A stretch of 64,000 nt of DNA from Labia minor (GCA_963082975.1 OY720350.1:38670660-38734659), one strand, 5' to 3'. Positions 11,561-23,545 are shown, numbered from the stretch's first letter. Program-made: numbers and translations. Notes: a model not told the origin generated them from the letters alone.

Positions 11561-12724
11561 CAGGGCTTCGAACCGTTATTTTTTTCGTTTCGGTTTTCGT
11601 TCCGGTTCAATAAAAAAAAAATATCAGTTCGGTTCCGGTTTTCGTTCCGGCAAAAATAACGGTTTTTTTCGGTTTTCGGTTTTCGGTTCAGCTCCGATTA
11701 ATTAATTTTAAAGACCTTTTATTTGTATTAGAAATTTAGGTCGGGGTATGCCGAGTCTGCCATAAATATATAAAAATATTTCTTGCTACCACCCTAAATC
11801 ATATGATACAATATAATATAAATAATAATAATTAATTAAAGGAATAATAATTAGAAGTATATAATATAAGATGTTAATATAATTTATTAAACGAAACAAA
11901 TAAGTATGAATATTTTTTTACATCCTTCTACTTTCAAACACTCAACAAACGAAACAAATTCGTATATTTAATGTTAAAGTATACAGGATTCTTGGATATA
12001 TTTACTTATAATTATAACTAGAATTATAAAAGATGAAAATTATACCTCTAATTATTAAAATATCTTCTAATTTTATTTAAACTATTTCTATTGTCTCGTA
12101 AAATAAACTTTAAACCAGAGAAAGCTCTTTCAACACTAACTTGTGTTGCAGTATCTCCTAAAACCACCATTGCAATTTTGTTAAAATGAGGATATGTATT
12201 TTTATTTTCCTCCCAAAATTCTAAAATAAGTTTTTTACTGTCTAATCTTCGTACTTGGTCAAAGGTATTCAATATTTGTTTAAATTTATTTAATAATTTT
12301 ATTTATATTTATGAATCATTTTCTTTATATCAATACATAACCCTGTAACAAATGGAATAAATAATTTAAAAAATTAATACTATCATTAAATCAAAATATC
12401 AGTATTAAACAAATGATGAAAACATTAAATTCTGTATTGCGACTACGAGACGCTGCCAACACAACCGAAGGGAGAGTATGACTAGGACACTAATTTTTGA
12501 AACAAAGTTTTTAGCGACACCATGCAGTGCGAGGCATAACTAATTGAAAAAAATTCGGGCTTGGGTGTTGCCAAAACACCTCTTGTGGCAACTCTGGATT
12601 GAACACGTACTGAACCGAAATAAACCGATATTATTTTTTTCGGTTCAGCTCCGGTTTTCGTTCCGACAAAAATACCGGTTTTTTCGGTTTTCGGTTTTCG
12701 GTTCAGTTCCGGTTCGAAGCCCTG
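11561..12724 (-). mobile_element. Non-autonomous hAT element with 8 bp target duplication
   Basis: The ends are CAGGGCTTCGAACCG and its complement CGGTTCGAAGCCCTG. Both flanks read ATGACATT (11553-11560 and 12725-12732), the 8 bp duplication expected for hAT. Just inside each end lies a patch of repeated CGGTTTTCGG/GGTTCAGTTCCGG motifs, probably subterminal transposase-binding repeats (inference). Inside, on the minus strand, is a remnant of the transposase C-terminus. Confidence 0.85.
12048..12272 (-). pseudogene. hAT transposase C-terminal (dimerisation) domain remnant
   Basis: The open stretch contains FWEENKNTYPHFNKIAMVVL, then SVERAFSGLKFIL and RDNRNSL. This is the hATC block (W...YP.L...A...L......S.ERAFS). 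In intact hAT transposases it sits at the C-terminus, is needed for dimerisation and supplies the catalytic Glu in SxERxFS. Here it is cut off from any BED finger or DDE core, so the element must rely on a transposase supplied elsewhere. Confidence 0.8.
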
Positions 12725-12732
12725 ATGACATT

Positions 12733-13439
12733 GCATTGATTTTACCGATTATTTGCAAAATATGAAGGATGGGCCACGTTCTGTTCATTCACTCTAAATA
12801 TAATAATTACATTGGATAGATACTGATTTTATTCCAAAGACAACAATTTTTACTATAGAAATTAAAAGAACATTAAAAGTAATTCCATCAAACAATTTTT
12901 TTCGTTCTTCAAAGATTTTTTATGGGTAATAAAATTGCAATTGTTTATGTATAAATAAGTCTATTCTATGAGATTACCTAAATATAATTTATCTTTAGAT
13001 GATATTAAATATTTTTTTTTAACGAATCAAAATATGAATCTTTAAATTATTAATTTATAAATGATTCTGAATGATTTTTTTTATTTGTTCACTGTATTCT
13101 TTCGAATTGTAATTACAAAATTGACACCGTGCCCTAATTTATTGAAAAAAGGAGATAAAAAGTCGTCTGTAACAACAAGTTTTATAAAAGGATGACGTAA
13201 GAATAAAAAGAAGAATGGGATCTCGACAGAGACCTCCTTTTTTTCTTTGAGCCTTCCTTTACCTTTTAACAAATGAGGAATTTGTTTGAGATAGAACATC
13301 TTTCAATTACACCCCCGCAATGAATATTTGTACTCATTAGATCAATTAATTTGATTTTATTAATGAACCAACCAGCCATTCATTTAATTGATCTTATTAC
13401 GAAAAATATAAAAAGTAGTATATATATATATATATATAA
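12733..13439. other. AT-rich sequence without a firm feature
   Basis: A minus-strand open stretch near 13081-13299 has a somewhat protein-like segment (KEVSVEIPFFFLFLRHPF) but no clear splice context, so I do not call it. Otherwise I see nothing. Confidence 0.4.
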
Positions 13440-13485
13440 TATACGAGGGTGGTCTGAAAAGTTTCCAACCTGACCAAGAGAAACG
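13440..13485. mobile_element. Solo mariner terminal repeat
   Basis: TACGAGGGTGGTCTGAAAAG directly follows a TA microsatellite. This is the usual end of a group of arthropod mariners (TA target then CGAGGGTGGTCTGAAAAGTT). No matching end or transposase is visible nearby, so it is a relic. Confidence 0.5.
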
Positions 13486-13699
13486 ATGTTTTTCAATTTT
13501 TTTTTGCTATATTTTTCAACAAAATCTCCATCAAGATTAAGATTATTATTTAAAATAAATGACAAAATATATGAAACAATTTCAAATAATTTAAAAGATC
13601 ATAAATTTTGAAAAAAATAGTCATAAAACATACAGCCCTTAAACGTAAGTATTAATGCACTGAAAGACAGAAAAAGATGGTCTGTGGATATAACATAAT

Positions 13700-13935
13700 A
13701 TACATTTCGTAATTTGATTACAAAATATTATTAAAATAAATATTTTTAATATTATTTCATTTATATTTATAATTTTGTATTTAAGGAAGCTTTGTCTGAC
13801 GTAGTTGCTGAAGTCATTTAAATTTACTATTTTAAATTAAGAAAAAACTAACAAATATGATTTTCCCCCTATGGTGTAAATTTCAAAAAAATCCTTAGGG
13901 CGGTTTAATATCTCAAATATATATATATATATATA
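13700..13935 (+). repeat. F5 dispersed repeat
   Basis: Starts TTTCGTAATTTGATTACAAA and ends with AAAAAATCCTTAGGGCGGTT followed by a TA microsatellite. Both ends match the copies in 2447-3205. Non-coding. Confidence 0.45.
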
Positions 13936-14871
13936 TGCAATTTAGAAATTTTCTGTGTTGTGTGGGAATTAAAATTACTATTAATATTATTATGTTCATT
14001 GTTGATCCTACAGAGGTTCTTTGAACTTTTGAAAATAAGCATTTTTATATAGTTCCTTAAATTTTTATTTATAAAAATTAATTTAGATTTTTTAATTTAA
14101 ATAGTTATTATTCAATTATATTCAAAAATGAGATAAATCATCATATTATTAATATTATTATAAAAATTTAATTTCCACTGATATTGTGGTAGATAGGATT
14201 ATTTTAAAAACATTTATTGTAAAATATTTATATTAAAAAAAAATGAGTGTACAAACAAGAATTAAAATGAATTTATTTCATTCTTTTAATTCATATATAT
14301 ATATATATATATATATTCTATTCTATTTTAAAAAAATATCTTTTTTACTAGGCTTAAACTAACAATGTTCTTTTGGAGTTAAGAGAGAAAATTGAACACA
14401 AACACCAAACATAAATAAAAAGTTTTTAAAAGTACACGAACCTTTTTATTATTTCTATACTATTTCAGGATGAGTAACAAACAACGAAATTCATTATAAA
14501 AAGTTTAATTCTTATGTACAAATAAAATATAATTCATATAGTATTTTAATCATTGGTAGCCTTGCTTCTAAAAAAAATTCCACTTTTTTTTTTTTATTTA
14601 ATTTTAAATTTCTATTCTTATAATATTTAAAAATGTTTTCTAGAATAATGATGTCATATCGTTGACTTTTATTTTAGTTTCAAACTATATAGAAAAAATA
14701 TACTACACATGTAAATAAATAAATACGTTTATTTAGTGTAACAAAATATTAAAATTAATTAGAATATATTGTATATTGTATGTATTGAATATAGATATAT
14801 GCCCTTAAATAGGGAAATAGCATTATAATAAACATTTATTCAAATAGTGAAATCTTCACGTTTTAGGACTA
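13936..14871. other. AT-rich sequence, TA microsatellite only
   Basis: A TA run lies near 14295-14316. I see no gene or other element. Confidence 0.4.
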
Positions 14872-14996
14872 AGACATGTGGCCAATATAAAAGAAAGGTT
14901 CTCAATTGAAGAAGAGAAACTATTGTCATGAATTAAACTTTTAAATAATTATAAATCACATGACACGTTTCTTTATATTGGCACATGTGTTCAAGA
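14872..14996. mobile_element. Short MITE with ~24 bp inverted ends
   Basis: ACATGTGGCCAATATAAAAG on the left is answered on the right by CTTTATATTGGCACATGTGT. The ~75 bp between is AT-rich and non-coding. Target duplication is unclear. Confidence 0.5.
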
Positions 14997-17899
14997 TAGG
15001 GGTGAGTTATTGGAAAGGTAGCCAAAGACTACTTCGGAGGGGGAAGAGTTTTCCCCTGAGAGTACCAGGATAATCCCTCAGGCCAACGAAGGAATTACAA
15101 GCCCATATAAGATGGATCATTAGATACCTGGAAGAAATAACCCGAAGAATTCTTGCGTGAATCTCTATGTGCACCAAACTATCTATATTATCAATAACAG
15201 CTAAGTGGTCGACCCTTATGCAATTGCTAATTTAATACTAAATCTGATTTAATTTATAATATCAAATACATAACTTTATTTTATAATTATTTCCCTTTTT
15301 CTTATGTCTAACAATACCCATTATAATTATGTTAAATTTTTTTATTATTAAATATTAATTTTATCTTAGTTTAATATTTGATTTTTATTCTTAAGGAATT
15401 CAACTTTACCTCTTCCCTTATCAACCGTCGCTGTTTCACCAAACTATATTCTATTCACAATTACCAGAGTGCTACCAAATTAAATTAAACATCAAATTTA
15501 TTAATTTTAAAACCCATTTTTTTCATAACCCAACCCATACTAAGCCTCCAATATACGACAAACTATATATTTTCAATAAAGGTATTACCTTCAACAGTTG
15601 AAATAAAATTGATTTATTTTATGAAATTAATTAAATTTCTTCAAAAGCGTTTTTGCAGGTGTGCAAACTCTTCATAAGCTAGGACTAATTTCTGATAAAA
15701 ACAATACCGAAAATAAAAATGTTAAAATACTCTTATGTTTAATAAATAATGATATATAAATTTAGTTTCATTTAAAGTTACTCTTTTCCTTTGAACAAAT
15801 CACTTTTAAATTTATATTTTATCGTCTACTAGATATATTAAAGTTTTAATGTACAAAGAGCATTGGCTGGAGCTAATGCATCAATTATTAATTTAATATA
15901 TTGATTTTTTCTTTAGATCCAATTTTCAAATTTTATTTAAATAAGTGTTTATATAGTAAATGCCTATCAGAATTAATTAAACTTTAAAAGCTTCTCTGAT
16001 GATTAGAAAAAAGAAAGAAAATGTTTTCTTTCTTTTTTTTAAAAAAAAAAAGATATATTTCATTTCCTTTTTGAAATTTTATATATTATATACTAATCAC
16101 TTTGTCTTCTCTTCCTTTGTTTGTGGTGCTTAAACTTGGAAATTTCTCGAGTTACCTCTTTTTCTTATCAACTTCTTTAAATTTTCACTGGATTTTGATT
16201 GTAATTAATTTTAAAGAAATTAAAAATGTTTTTTCATTTATATAAATATTCTTAGTTATTAATATGATTATAAACAAAAATATATGAATGAATTTATAAA
16301 AGAAAATTATGATAAATATCGATCCGAGGATTCAATGTCATTTTCATATTTAGAATTAAGATCTACTATATATATTTTAGAGTAAAATAAGTTAATGTTT
16401 TGTAGTAAAATTGTAGATGAATTATAGACAGTGGTGAATTATACCGCGGAGTCCTCGAGCTAGTGAGTGGCTCCAAAAAGGCAGGTTGTGTTCAAGTATT
16501 TTGTAAAATATAGTATTGATAAAATATATATTTATAAAAAAATATATGATAATATATAAATTGTTTTGTGAAAAAGTTGAAAAGTTGAATAACCACATTT
16601 TACATAATTTCGTTTTACTTGTAGTAAAATCGTGGAGAAAATTGTTTATTAATTTTTAAATTAATTAATATAGTAAATTGATTTAAATATCCTTATTTTT
16701 GGCCCAATTGATTTTGGAGGCCCCCAGATTTCTACCGCTATTTTAATTAAAGTCACAACTTTTACAATAATTAAATAATTTAAATATTTGATTACTATAA
16801 AGAAAAAGAAAAAAATTATATATGAATAATTTTGTTTGTCAATTGCTACAATTAATATTAATAATTTTGTATTCATTGTGTTGAACATGTATGAATAAAT
16901 GGAGAGAAAATACTCTCAAATGAACACTGCACAGCTTTTAATAAATTCTTATAAAATGTTTTATACCTAAATTAAAACAAAGAAATTGATTGATAGATTT
17001 TGTGTATAGAGACAATAGTGAGATTATAAGTTAAGAATAGTAGAAAAGAGGATTATCATTATAAACACCATAACGAATTTATTAATATTATCAGCCAAAC
17101 CCGATAATAAGGAATAATTTTTTTTAATGACTAAGCGGCGGATCGGTGAACCAGGTACTTTATAATTAAAATTCAAAAGAGAAGGAATTATTTCAAAATT
17201 TTATCTATAATAATAATAATCATAATATAATCATTTTTTTTTTAATTTTATGACTTAGAAAATCTTTGTGAATTAATTTATAAAAGTGTACCTATGTAGT
17301 TGAATCGTAGATGGTTCCTTCGTATATCGAAAGTTCTTCTTTAGTAGAGAAATAATTAAAGAACAGTTAATTGCCCCGATAATCCAATGCGGAGAGAGTT
17401 GAAATGTTTACAATTATCTAAAAAGATTATTAGAGAAAGTCTGTCATTTATAGCTCTTGAGGATCTTTCAAAATTAATATTTACAGACTGTTTATGAATA
17501 TTTTAATTTAACAGCCGTGTTATTAAATTAATAATAAAATCTTATCCGGAATATTGTAATATTTTATTAGATCCTTTTATGAATAAAGAAATTCTCTGTG
17601 TTTAAATATTATATAAACATATTTAAGGGTGAATATATGATTAAATAAAATTCCGAGATATAATGAAACTTTTGATTGCTTTCAAAATAAATATATATAT
17701 TTAATATAATACAACTTTTATTAAATTGAGGTATATAAACAATATTTTAATGATATTTTGAAGGTATTCAAATTTTGTTGTTGAAATTTGATTGAGTACT
17801 TTTTAACATAAATTTCATATAAAACATACAGAAATTACTTGATCATTTTTATTTTAATTTTAAAGTGTGTGGACGATTAATGAACTTGGTAAAAACTTA
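14997..17899. other. AT-rich sequence with two GC-richer patches
   Basis: Near 15013-15230 there is a GC-richer patch without a long ORF, probably an old element. Near 16430-16735 two segments (CAGTGGTGAATTATACCGCG on the left and a GGAGGCCCCCAGATTTCTAC block on the right) look like poor hAT-type inverted ends, but no clean duplication flanks them. Nothing else is recognised. Confidence 0.35.
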
Positions 17900-18659
17900 T
17901 AAATACATATTAATCAAAATATTTTCCATCATTTTCTACAACTTTTACCCATCTTTCTTGCAATATGGCGATACCGTGTCGAAAGATCTATTGATTTGGC
18001 AGTGATCTAATTATCGATCCGTTTTTGCACTTTTTCAGCATTTCAAATCCGTGTCCCATCCTAAGACATGGTGCATCAATCTGTACAAGTGGTGATCTGT
18101 CTAGTGAGTCGTCCCATTTGAGCTGCAACAGTGTATCCTTCACAACTATATCAACGTGTCTTCTAGAGTTGTCATGCAAGACAATGACTTTGCGTCTATG
18201 ACTCGCTATTGCTGGTCTTTTTTACGTCGTTTACTTTGTTCTTTTGACGTTGGTGGACATATACAGTTACAGCTGCATTGGGTTTTTGTAGCTCGTAATA
18301 CACTACACCATAGGTTCTTAAACTTATGTACTCCACGGACCCCCACTTGAAAAAATTTTTTTTGACGGACCCCCATCACAACTTTAGGTACTTTTCGTCA
18401 TTTTATTAATTAATTTCTGGCTTACGATCTCATAAGGACAAGGATATATGATGAATATTTCTAACAGTGATTGGTGAATAACGATTTTTTTGCATATTGT
18501 AGAACACATTTTATTAGAAATTATAATATTGAAGAAAGAAAATACAAACATTGTCATAGCAACAAATCTCACAAATTATAATGGGTACTTACATTAAATT
18601 CATATAAATATTTTATAATTTTTTTCAGAAAATATTAAATAAGAAATATTTTAAAAAAT

Positions 18660-18714
18660 AACTGCATCTATCTCATTAAATATAACTTACATATTTAATG
18701 AGATGTATGCAGTT
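18660..18714. other. 24 bp-stem hairpin at the transposase stop codon
   Basis: AACTGCATCTATCTCATTAA begins the left arm. The right arm (18691-18714) is its near-perfect complement, 22 of 24 pairs, with a 7 nt loop. The ORF stop (18695-18697) and the last codons lie in the right arm. It could aid 3' end formation or be a relic of an inverted insertion. Confidence 0.7.
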
Positions 18715-20554
18715 GTTTTCTTGAAACAAGAATCTCAATATCTGGCTTAATATTGGAAACTTTTAATCTAAGATCCGGCTCTACATTTAATTTGTTTCTA
18801 TATTTAGACTTAATATAAAATAGTACCGAAAAAGCTTGTTCGCATAAATATGTTGTGCAGAATGGAATCAAGTGTTGAAGTGCTTTATTTGCAAGCGCAG
18901 GATAATCTGACATGAGAAGTAACCAAAAGTTGCTCAATTCAGTTTTGTTAAATTTTAGTTTATAAGTTGTATCACATGATAATTCCACGAGAATATCTTG
19001 TTCAGGTGCAGATAAATGTTTAGCATTTGTAATTTCCATATTAAATGGATCTCTGATCCAGTTATTGCAAGGATCAGGAGTAGAAAAATACTTCCTGAAG
19101 TTGCTTTTCAAAGTAATTAAATGTTCAACAAATAATTGACGCGTTTGATTAAGCAATTTTTCACTGGAGCTTTCTATGAAATCATTGAGAGTTGGAAAAG
19201 ACTCATATACACCGTTCTGGATGCGTTTCGACCACAAGTCGATTTTTTTAATCATTGCTTCTATTTTATCTTCAACTTTAAATATATTTACAACAGTACC
19301 TTGCAGGCTCAAATTAAGTTCGTTCAATTTTGTAAAAATATCAGTCAAGTAAGCCACCTTAGCTAACCAGATAAAATCATTGAAACATTCGGTCAGTTCA
19401 AAATGCGCATCTATTAAAAACAATCGTATTTCATCTCGAAGCTCAAAAAGGCGAATGAGTACTTTCCCGCGGGACAACCAACGTACATCTGTATGTAATA
19501 ATAAATGTGTATGTTGACTACCCATTTCCTCACACAAAATTTTAAAAACTCTGGAATTAAGTGGACGAGCCTTAATGAAATTGACAATTTTAACTACTTC
19601 GTCTAATGTTCTTTTCAAATCTGGTGACATATTTTTGGCTGCTAATGATTCTCTGTGAATGCAGCAATGATTCCAAACAACCTGAGGCGCAACATTTTTA
19701 ATAAGAGCAATCAATCCAGTTCTTGTACCTGACATTGCACGAGCACCATCAGTGCAAATTCCAACACATTTTGGCCACTCTATTTCATTTTCGGTTATAA
19801 AATTATTCAAACTGTTAAATATGTCATTAGCTGTCGTTCGTGAAGGTAGTGAATCACAAAACAATACATCTTCTTGTATTTGATTTTCAAACTCATATCT
19901 AATGAAAGCTAACAAATTGGCATTATTAGTGACATCAGTACTTTCATCCAATTGTAATGAGTAATAGTGACTTTTGCGCACTCTCGATATTAATTCTTCT
20001 TTTATATTACATGACATGTCTTCAATCCTATTCTTAACCGTATCATTTGATAATGAAATCAAATTTATATCGTTTGCTGCTTTAGTTCCTAACATTATAT
20101 TTGTAATTACTTTTGTAGCAGAAAGAATTAATTGCTCTGCTATATTATGCGGCTTTCCTGCTTTAGCAATAAGTAGAGCTACTTCATATGATGCCATTAC
20201 TGCTTTCTTACTCATACCACCAGATCCCGTCTTTACCATCAATTTCTGACTTGAATTAAGTTCTTCTTTTTTCATTTTAAAAAATTCGATAGACTTACTA
20301 ACATGCTCGCTGTGCTTTGTTTGTAAATGACGTCTGAGATTAGCAGGTTTCATACTTTCATTGGATAAACTTTCCTGACATAGAACGCAGACTGGTCTTT
20401 CCACATCATTGTTGCAAATATAAGTAAATCCAAATGATAAATAATCATCCGAATATTTTCTAGTTTTGCGTTTCTTGGTAGAGTTTGCTGTTGATGCCTC
20501 ATCATCTGATTCTTTCCGTTTCTGTGTTGAACCAGTTTGTAGCCAACGATCCAT
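18695..20554 (-). CDS. hAT family transposase, ZBED5/FAM200-like, 619 aa
   Basis: This would excise and reinsert hAT elements in the nucleus. The N-terminus is basic, with KKRK at 27-30 as a possible nuclear signal. A BED-type zinc finger follows: C56, C59, H76 and H81 (CVLCQ...LRRHLQTKH). Candidate catalytic residues are D203 in LQLDESTDV, D269 in CTDGARAMSG and E572 in LCEQAFSVL. The C-terminal block through SKYRNKLNVEPDLRL is the hAT dimerisation domain. The length is normal for the ZBED5/ZMYM6-like group and no stop or frameshift interrupts it. It lies wholly inside the 18309-21635 element. Domestication is unlikely because inverted ends and target duplication are still present. Confidence 0.9.
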   Translation of the reverse strand: MDRWLQTGSTQKRKESDDEASTANSTKKRKTRKYSDDYLSFGFTYICNNDVERPVCVLCQESLSNESMKPANLRRHLQTKHSEHVSKSIEFFKMKKEELNSSQKLMVKTGSGGMSKKAVMASYEVALLIAKAGKPHNIAEQLILSATKVITNIMLGTKAANDINLISLSNDTVKNRIEDMSCNIKEELISRVRKSHYYSLQLDESTDVTNNANLLAFIRYEFENQIQEDVLFCDSLPSRTTANDIFNSLNNFITENEIEWPKCVGICTDGARAMSGTRTGLIALIKNVAPQVVWNHCCIHRESLAAKNMSPDLKRTLDEVVKIVNFIKARPLNSRVFKILCEEMGSQHTHLLLHTDVRWLSRGKVLIRLFELRDEIRLFLIDAHFELTECFNDFIWLAKVAYLTDIFTKLNELNLSLQGTVVNIFKVEDKIEAMIKKIDLWSKRIQNGVYESFPTLNDFIESSSEKLLNQTRQLFVEHLITLKSNFRKYFSTPDPCNNWIRDPFNMEITNAKHLSAPEQDILVELSCDTTYKLKFNKTELSNFWLLLMSDYPALANKALQHLIPFCTTYLCEQAFSVLFYIKSKYRNKLNVEPDLRLKVSNIKPDIEILVSRKQLHTSH

Positions 20555-20579
20555 TTTATGGAGTAATTTATTAACATTG

Positions 20580-21180
20580 AACTACAATAATATAAATATA
20601 ATATAAATATAATATAAATATAACGAATTATTATTTACTAGCTATGTTTTAATATGATTTTAAATGAATGTTTTAATATCATTTTAAATGAATGTTTTAA
20701 ATCATTTTAATAAATGTTTTAAATCATTTTAAATAAATGATTTAATATCATTTTAAATGAATATTAATTTATATAATAAATATATTTCGTAATTTGATTC
20801 TAAAATATTATTAATTTCGTAATTTGATTCTAAAATATTATTAATTTCGTAATTTGATTCTAAAATATTATTAAAATAAATATTTTTTATTCATAAAACT
20901 AACTTATACTTACTCTCAAAAACAGCCTTTCTGGGAAATTGCAAAATGTGTTTAGTGTTTTTATAAAATAATGATCATGCAAATTACACTAAAAATTAAA
21001 AAAAATTATTAGCTATAATAAACTATTATTAGCTATAATTTAATTATAATTAATTAAATTAATAAAAATAATTTAAAGATACAACTCGTTGAGAAATGAA
21101 CTTATAATTAACATTAATAAAAATAATTTAAAGATACAACTCGTTGAGAAATGAACTTATAATTAACATTTGCTTTAAAA
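20580..21180. repeat. Clustered tandem repeats inside the hAT element
   Basis: Four different tandem arrays occur in 600 bp. They are an ATATAAATATA array near 20585-20620, a ~20 bp TTTTAAATGAATG array near 20655-20760, a 32 bp unit repeated three times near 20785-20880 (CGTAATTTGATTCTAAAATA), and a 57 bp unit repeated twice near 21060-21175 (AAAGATACAACTCGTTGAGA). The 32 bp unit is also the start of the F5 repeat. Confidence 0.75.
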
Positions 21181-22230
21181 CTGTTTAAAACCCCAGAGTG
21201 GACGCTGACAATTTGGGTTTTTCCGGGTAAGACTGTCCCCTCCCCTGGTTTTCCCCAATAACAAAGTGAAAGAAAATTCCCTTATATGCCTCCCCTTCCG
21301 AGCCCCTAAGAGGGGTTATTTTAAAGGAACAATCGAAAAATGATTTTAAATGAATGAATGGATGAAAATTCAAATTTTATATATAGTTTTTTATATATGT
21401 TTATTTATTCACAAAAAATTAATTGACATAATTATCAATTTAATAAAATAAAATAGTATTATTAATAGTATTAAATTATAGCCGTAATTCTCTAGGAGGA
21501 TATAGTTAAACAATGAACTTTAAATATTTATATATGTATATATTTTTACGATGATTTTTTTCCGAGGACCGCGGACCCCCAGTAAAGGCTTCGCGGACCC
21601 CCAGGGGTCCGCGGACCACAGTTTAAGAACCACTGCACTACACCTTGTTGATGTCACCATATGCACAGTAAAACTTTATGGCTATGAATATTCCGCTCCT
21701 TGTCCTGGACTAACCAATGACTTTTTGATCTTGGGATTGTCGAAGTAGAAACACTTTTCATCGCCACTATAATAGGCCTCAGAAAACTTTTTTTTTTGCC
21801 TGGCAAGCAATGAAACAACGATATTGAAACGGTTCGACATGGCATTTTCAGTCATATTTCGTTCTTTTGAATTTTCCCATTGCATGTAAATGTCTCGAAA
21901 CAGTCATCAACTGCTGTCTGAAAACTCTTTGAAAGTTTCAGTTGTGTTCTCGTCCAATAAGTCTTGCAATGCATTGTCTTCGAACTTATTTTGGTCCTCC
22001 ACCGTTCTTTATCATTGCCATCAAAATCACCAATTTAAATCGTTGAAACCAAAATCGACAATTGAGATATGAAAGAGCAGCATCACCATAAGTTTCTAAA
22101 AGTGTTTGATGGGCTTCGGCAGCACATTTCTTCAAATCACACAACAAAAGAAATGAATATGCAATTTATAGTGTTCCATGATTAGCCTCTTTATACATTG
22201 AATAACTCAATAATGCTAAATGGAAAACTA

Positions 22231-23204
22231 TTATTTTAAATAGAGAAATGTCATAAACTTCGAATTTAATAGATAGATTAGTTCGTTTGCTTTATACTTC
22301 GCATTGTCACAAATAGATGTCCCTGATCTAAATACGTACATGCAAGCACCTATTATTTAATTCCATGAATTGATAAAAAAAAGTAAACTGTAAATTTATT
22401 GATTTTTATATTTTTCTCACTTATAGCATTTTATTTACCCTCTTTTTTTTATTTACTATTTTCTTGATTACAATATATTTCAATCAACAAACTGACATTT
22501 GATATCTATTTTACAACATCGAATTATATTTTTCTGTTTCCTGTTTGATTCATTTGTTTGAAAATAAAGTCACATTTGAGAATTCAATTAGAGAGCACAA
22601 GTGAATATGAGAATCCTTTGTTTTTGAGTTAAAATATATGATGGGTCATTTATTACCAAATCATATTCACTTTTATAAAAAAAAAATAAAAAATTCATAA
22701 ATACATAATATAAAGTTCAAAAGGGAAATTAATACAATCAGAATCAGAAATTTGAACGTTAAAACCAGGATCAGCAAGTTTATGATATACAAATTTTTTA
22801 TTGTTAGTAATTTAACTAACGAGAATACTACTACTGTAAAAAATCTCGAACATACCACATCTTCCTATTTGCATATTCCAATAAAAAAATTATAGATCCA
22901 TTAGTTTGTTAAATTTTTAATTATCAATCAACAGATATATTTAAAAACTATTAAAAATATTCTTTATACAACGAATCTATACATTTCTCATTTCATATTA
23001 ATGAATTATATTATGCCCTTTAAGTGTATCTAAAAAAAGAAAATAAAAAGAAAAAATAATTGAAAAGGATTTTTTAAATTATTTATCTATAATTTTTACT
23101 GAATTGTTTATATACATTATTATTTTTATTGAATTACAAACCTATTAATCCTTTAATTAAATGATTTGTATTAGTGTCAAGTAAAAAAATTATAATGTAA
23201 ATAG
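22231..23204. other. AT-rich sequence without a gene
   Basis: I see no exon, RNA gene or repeat end. Stops are dense in all frames. Confidence 0.4.
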
Positions 23205-23545
23205 TAAAGGCGCCACAGGGTGAGAAGTAGCAAAGCTGCCTCACATTCTCGTGGCCCCAGGGTTCTTATTAAATAGTTCAGTAACAAAATATAATGTTTA
23301 TTCCATTCCATTTTCGGGTTTAAGCCCCGGGCCTGGCAAGGGAATTTCTCGAGCTGGGGTCTATGCGACAGAGTCAACCCAGTCAATCAAAATTGGAAAA
23401 GCTACTTGATAAAATGTAGCGCCTCCGATAAAGAAAATCAAGGTAAAGGTTGATAGGAACCGTTCTACTGATCATAGGACACCTAATTGATATAATCAAC
23501 TTGAATGGCGTTGTCCTTGCGTAGGACGTTCGTCAGATGTTTTTT
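23205..23545 (+). repeat. tRNA-related SINE
   Basis: The body includes GGGTTTAAGCCCCGGGCCTG (resembling a pol III B box, GGTTCGAATCC), then AAGGGAATTTCTCGAGCTGG, TCAAAATTGG, ATCAAGGTAAAGGTTGATAG and the 3' block TACTGATCATAGGACACC ending GTAGGACGTTCGTC and a T-run. The same order of blocks recurs at 60757-61015 and partly at 4577-4672. About 40 bp near 23260-23305 seems inserted between the head and the B box. Confidence 0.65.

Larger units (their letters stand above)
18309..21635 (-). mobile_element. hAT transposon with intact transposase ORF
   Basis: The ends are CATAGGTTCTTAAACTT on the left and, reverse-complemented, CAGTGGTTCTTAAACTG on the right, the type seen in Charlie/Buster-like hATs. 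Both carry a GGACCCCC-rich subterminal block. Flanks are CACTACAC on each side (18301-18308 and 21636-21643), an 8 bp target duplication. The element is 3,327 bp, and removing it with one duplication copy makes the surrounding mariner contiguous. Inside are a 619-residue transposase on the minus strand and a run of tandem repeats between its start codon and the right end. It may be recently or still active; the left end has two mismatches to the right. Confidence 0.9.
17900..22230 (-). mobile_element. Decayed mariner interrupted by a hAT element
   Basis: Mariner transposase sequence lies on the minus strand in two blocks. The 5' block (about 22140-21644) has the helix-turn-helix-like KKCAAEAHQTLLETYGDAAL and CRFWFQRFKFGDFD, then GDEKCFYFDNPK around the first catalytic region. 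The 3' block (18300-17920) has the HDNSRRHV segment and a C-terminal RWVKVVENDGKYF. Several frameshifts and stops make it inactive. The hAT element at 18309-21635 separates the two blocks, so the mariner is the older insertion. Confidence 0.8.

Noticed and set aside
12482..12765. Overlapping ORFs on both strands
   Set aside because: They arise from the repeated CGGTTTTCGG motifs at the end of the hAT derivative.
13081..13299. Minus-strand ORF with a short serpin-like look (FFFLFLRHPF)
   Set aside because: The resemblance is only a few residues and there is no reactive loop, splice context or conserved neighbour.
21185..21373. Minus-strand ORF near the hAT right end
   Set aside because: It lies in non-coding subterminal sequence of the hAT element and matches nothing.
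22141..22230. Possible right end of the interrupted mariner
   Set aside because: I could not find a terminal repeat matching the left side, so the outer limits of that element are approximate.
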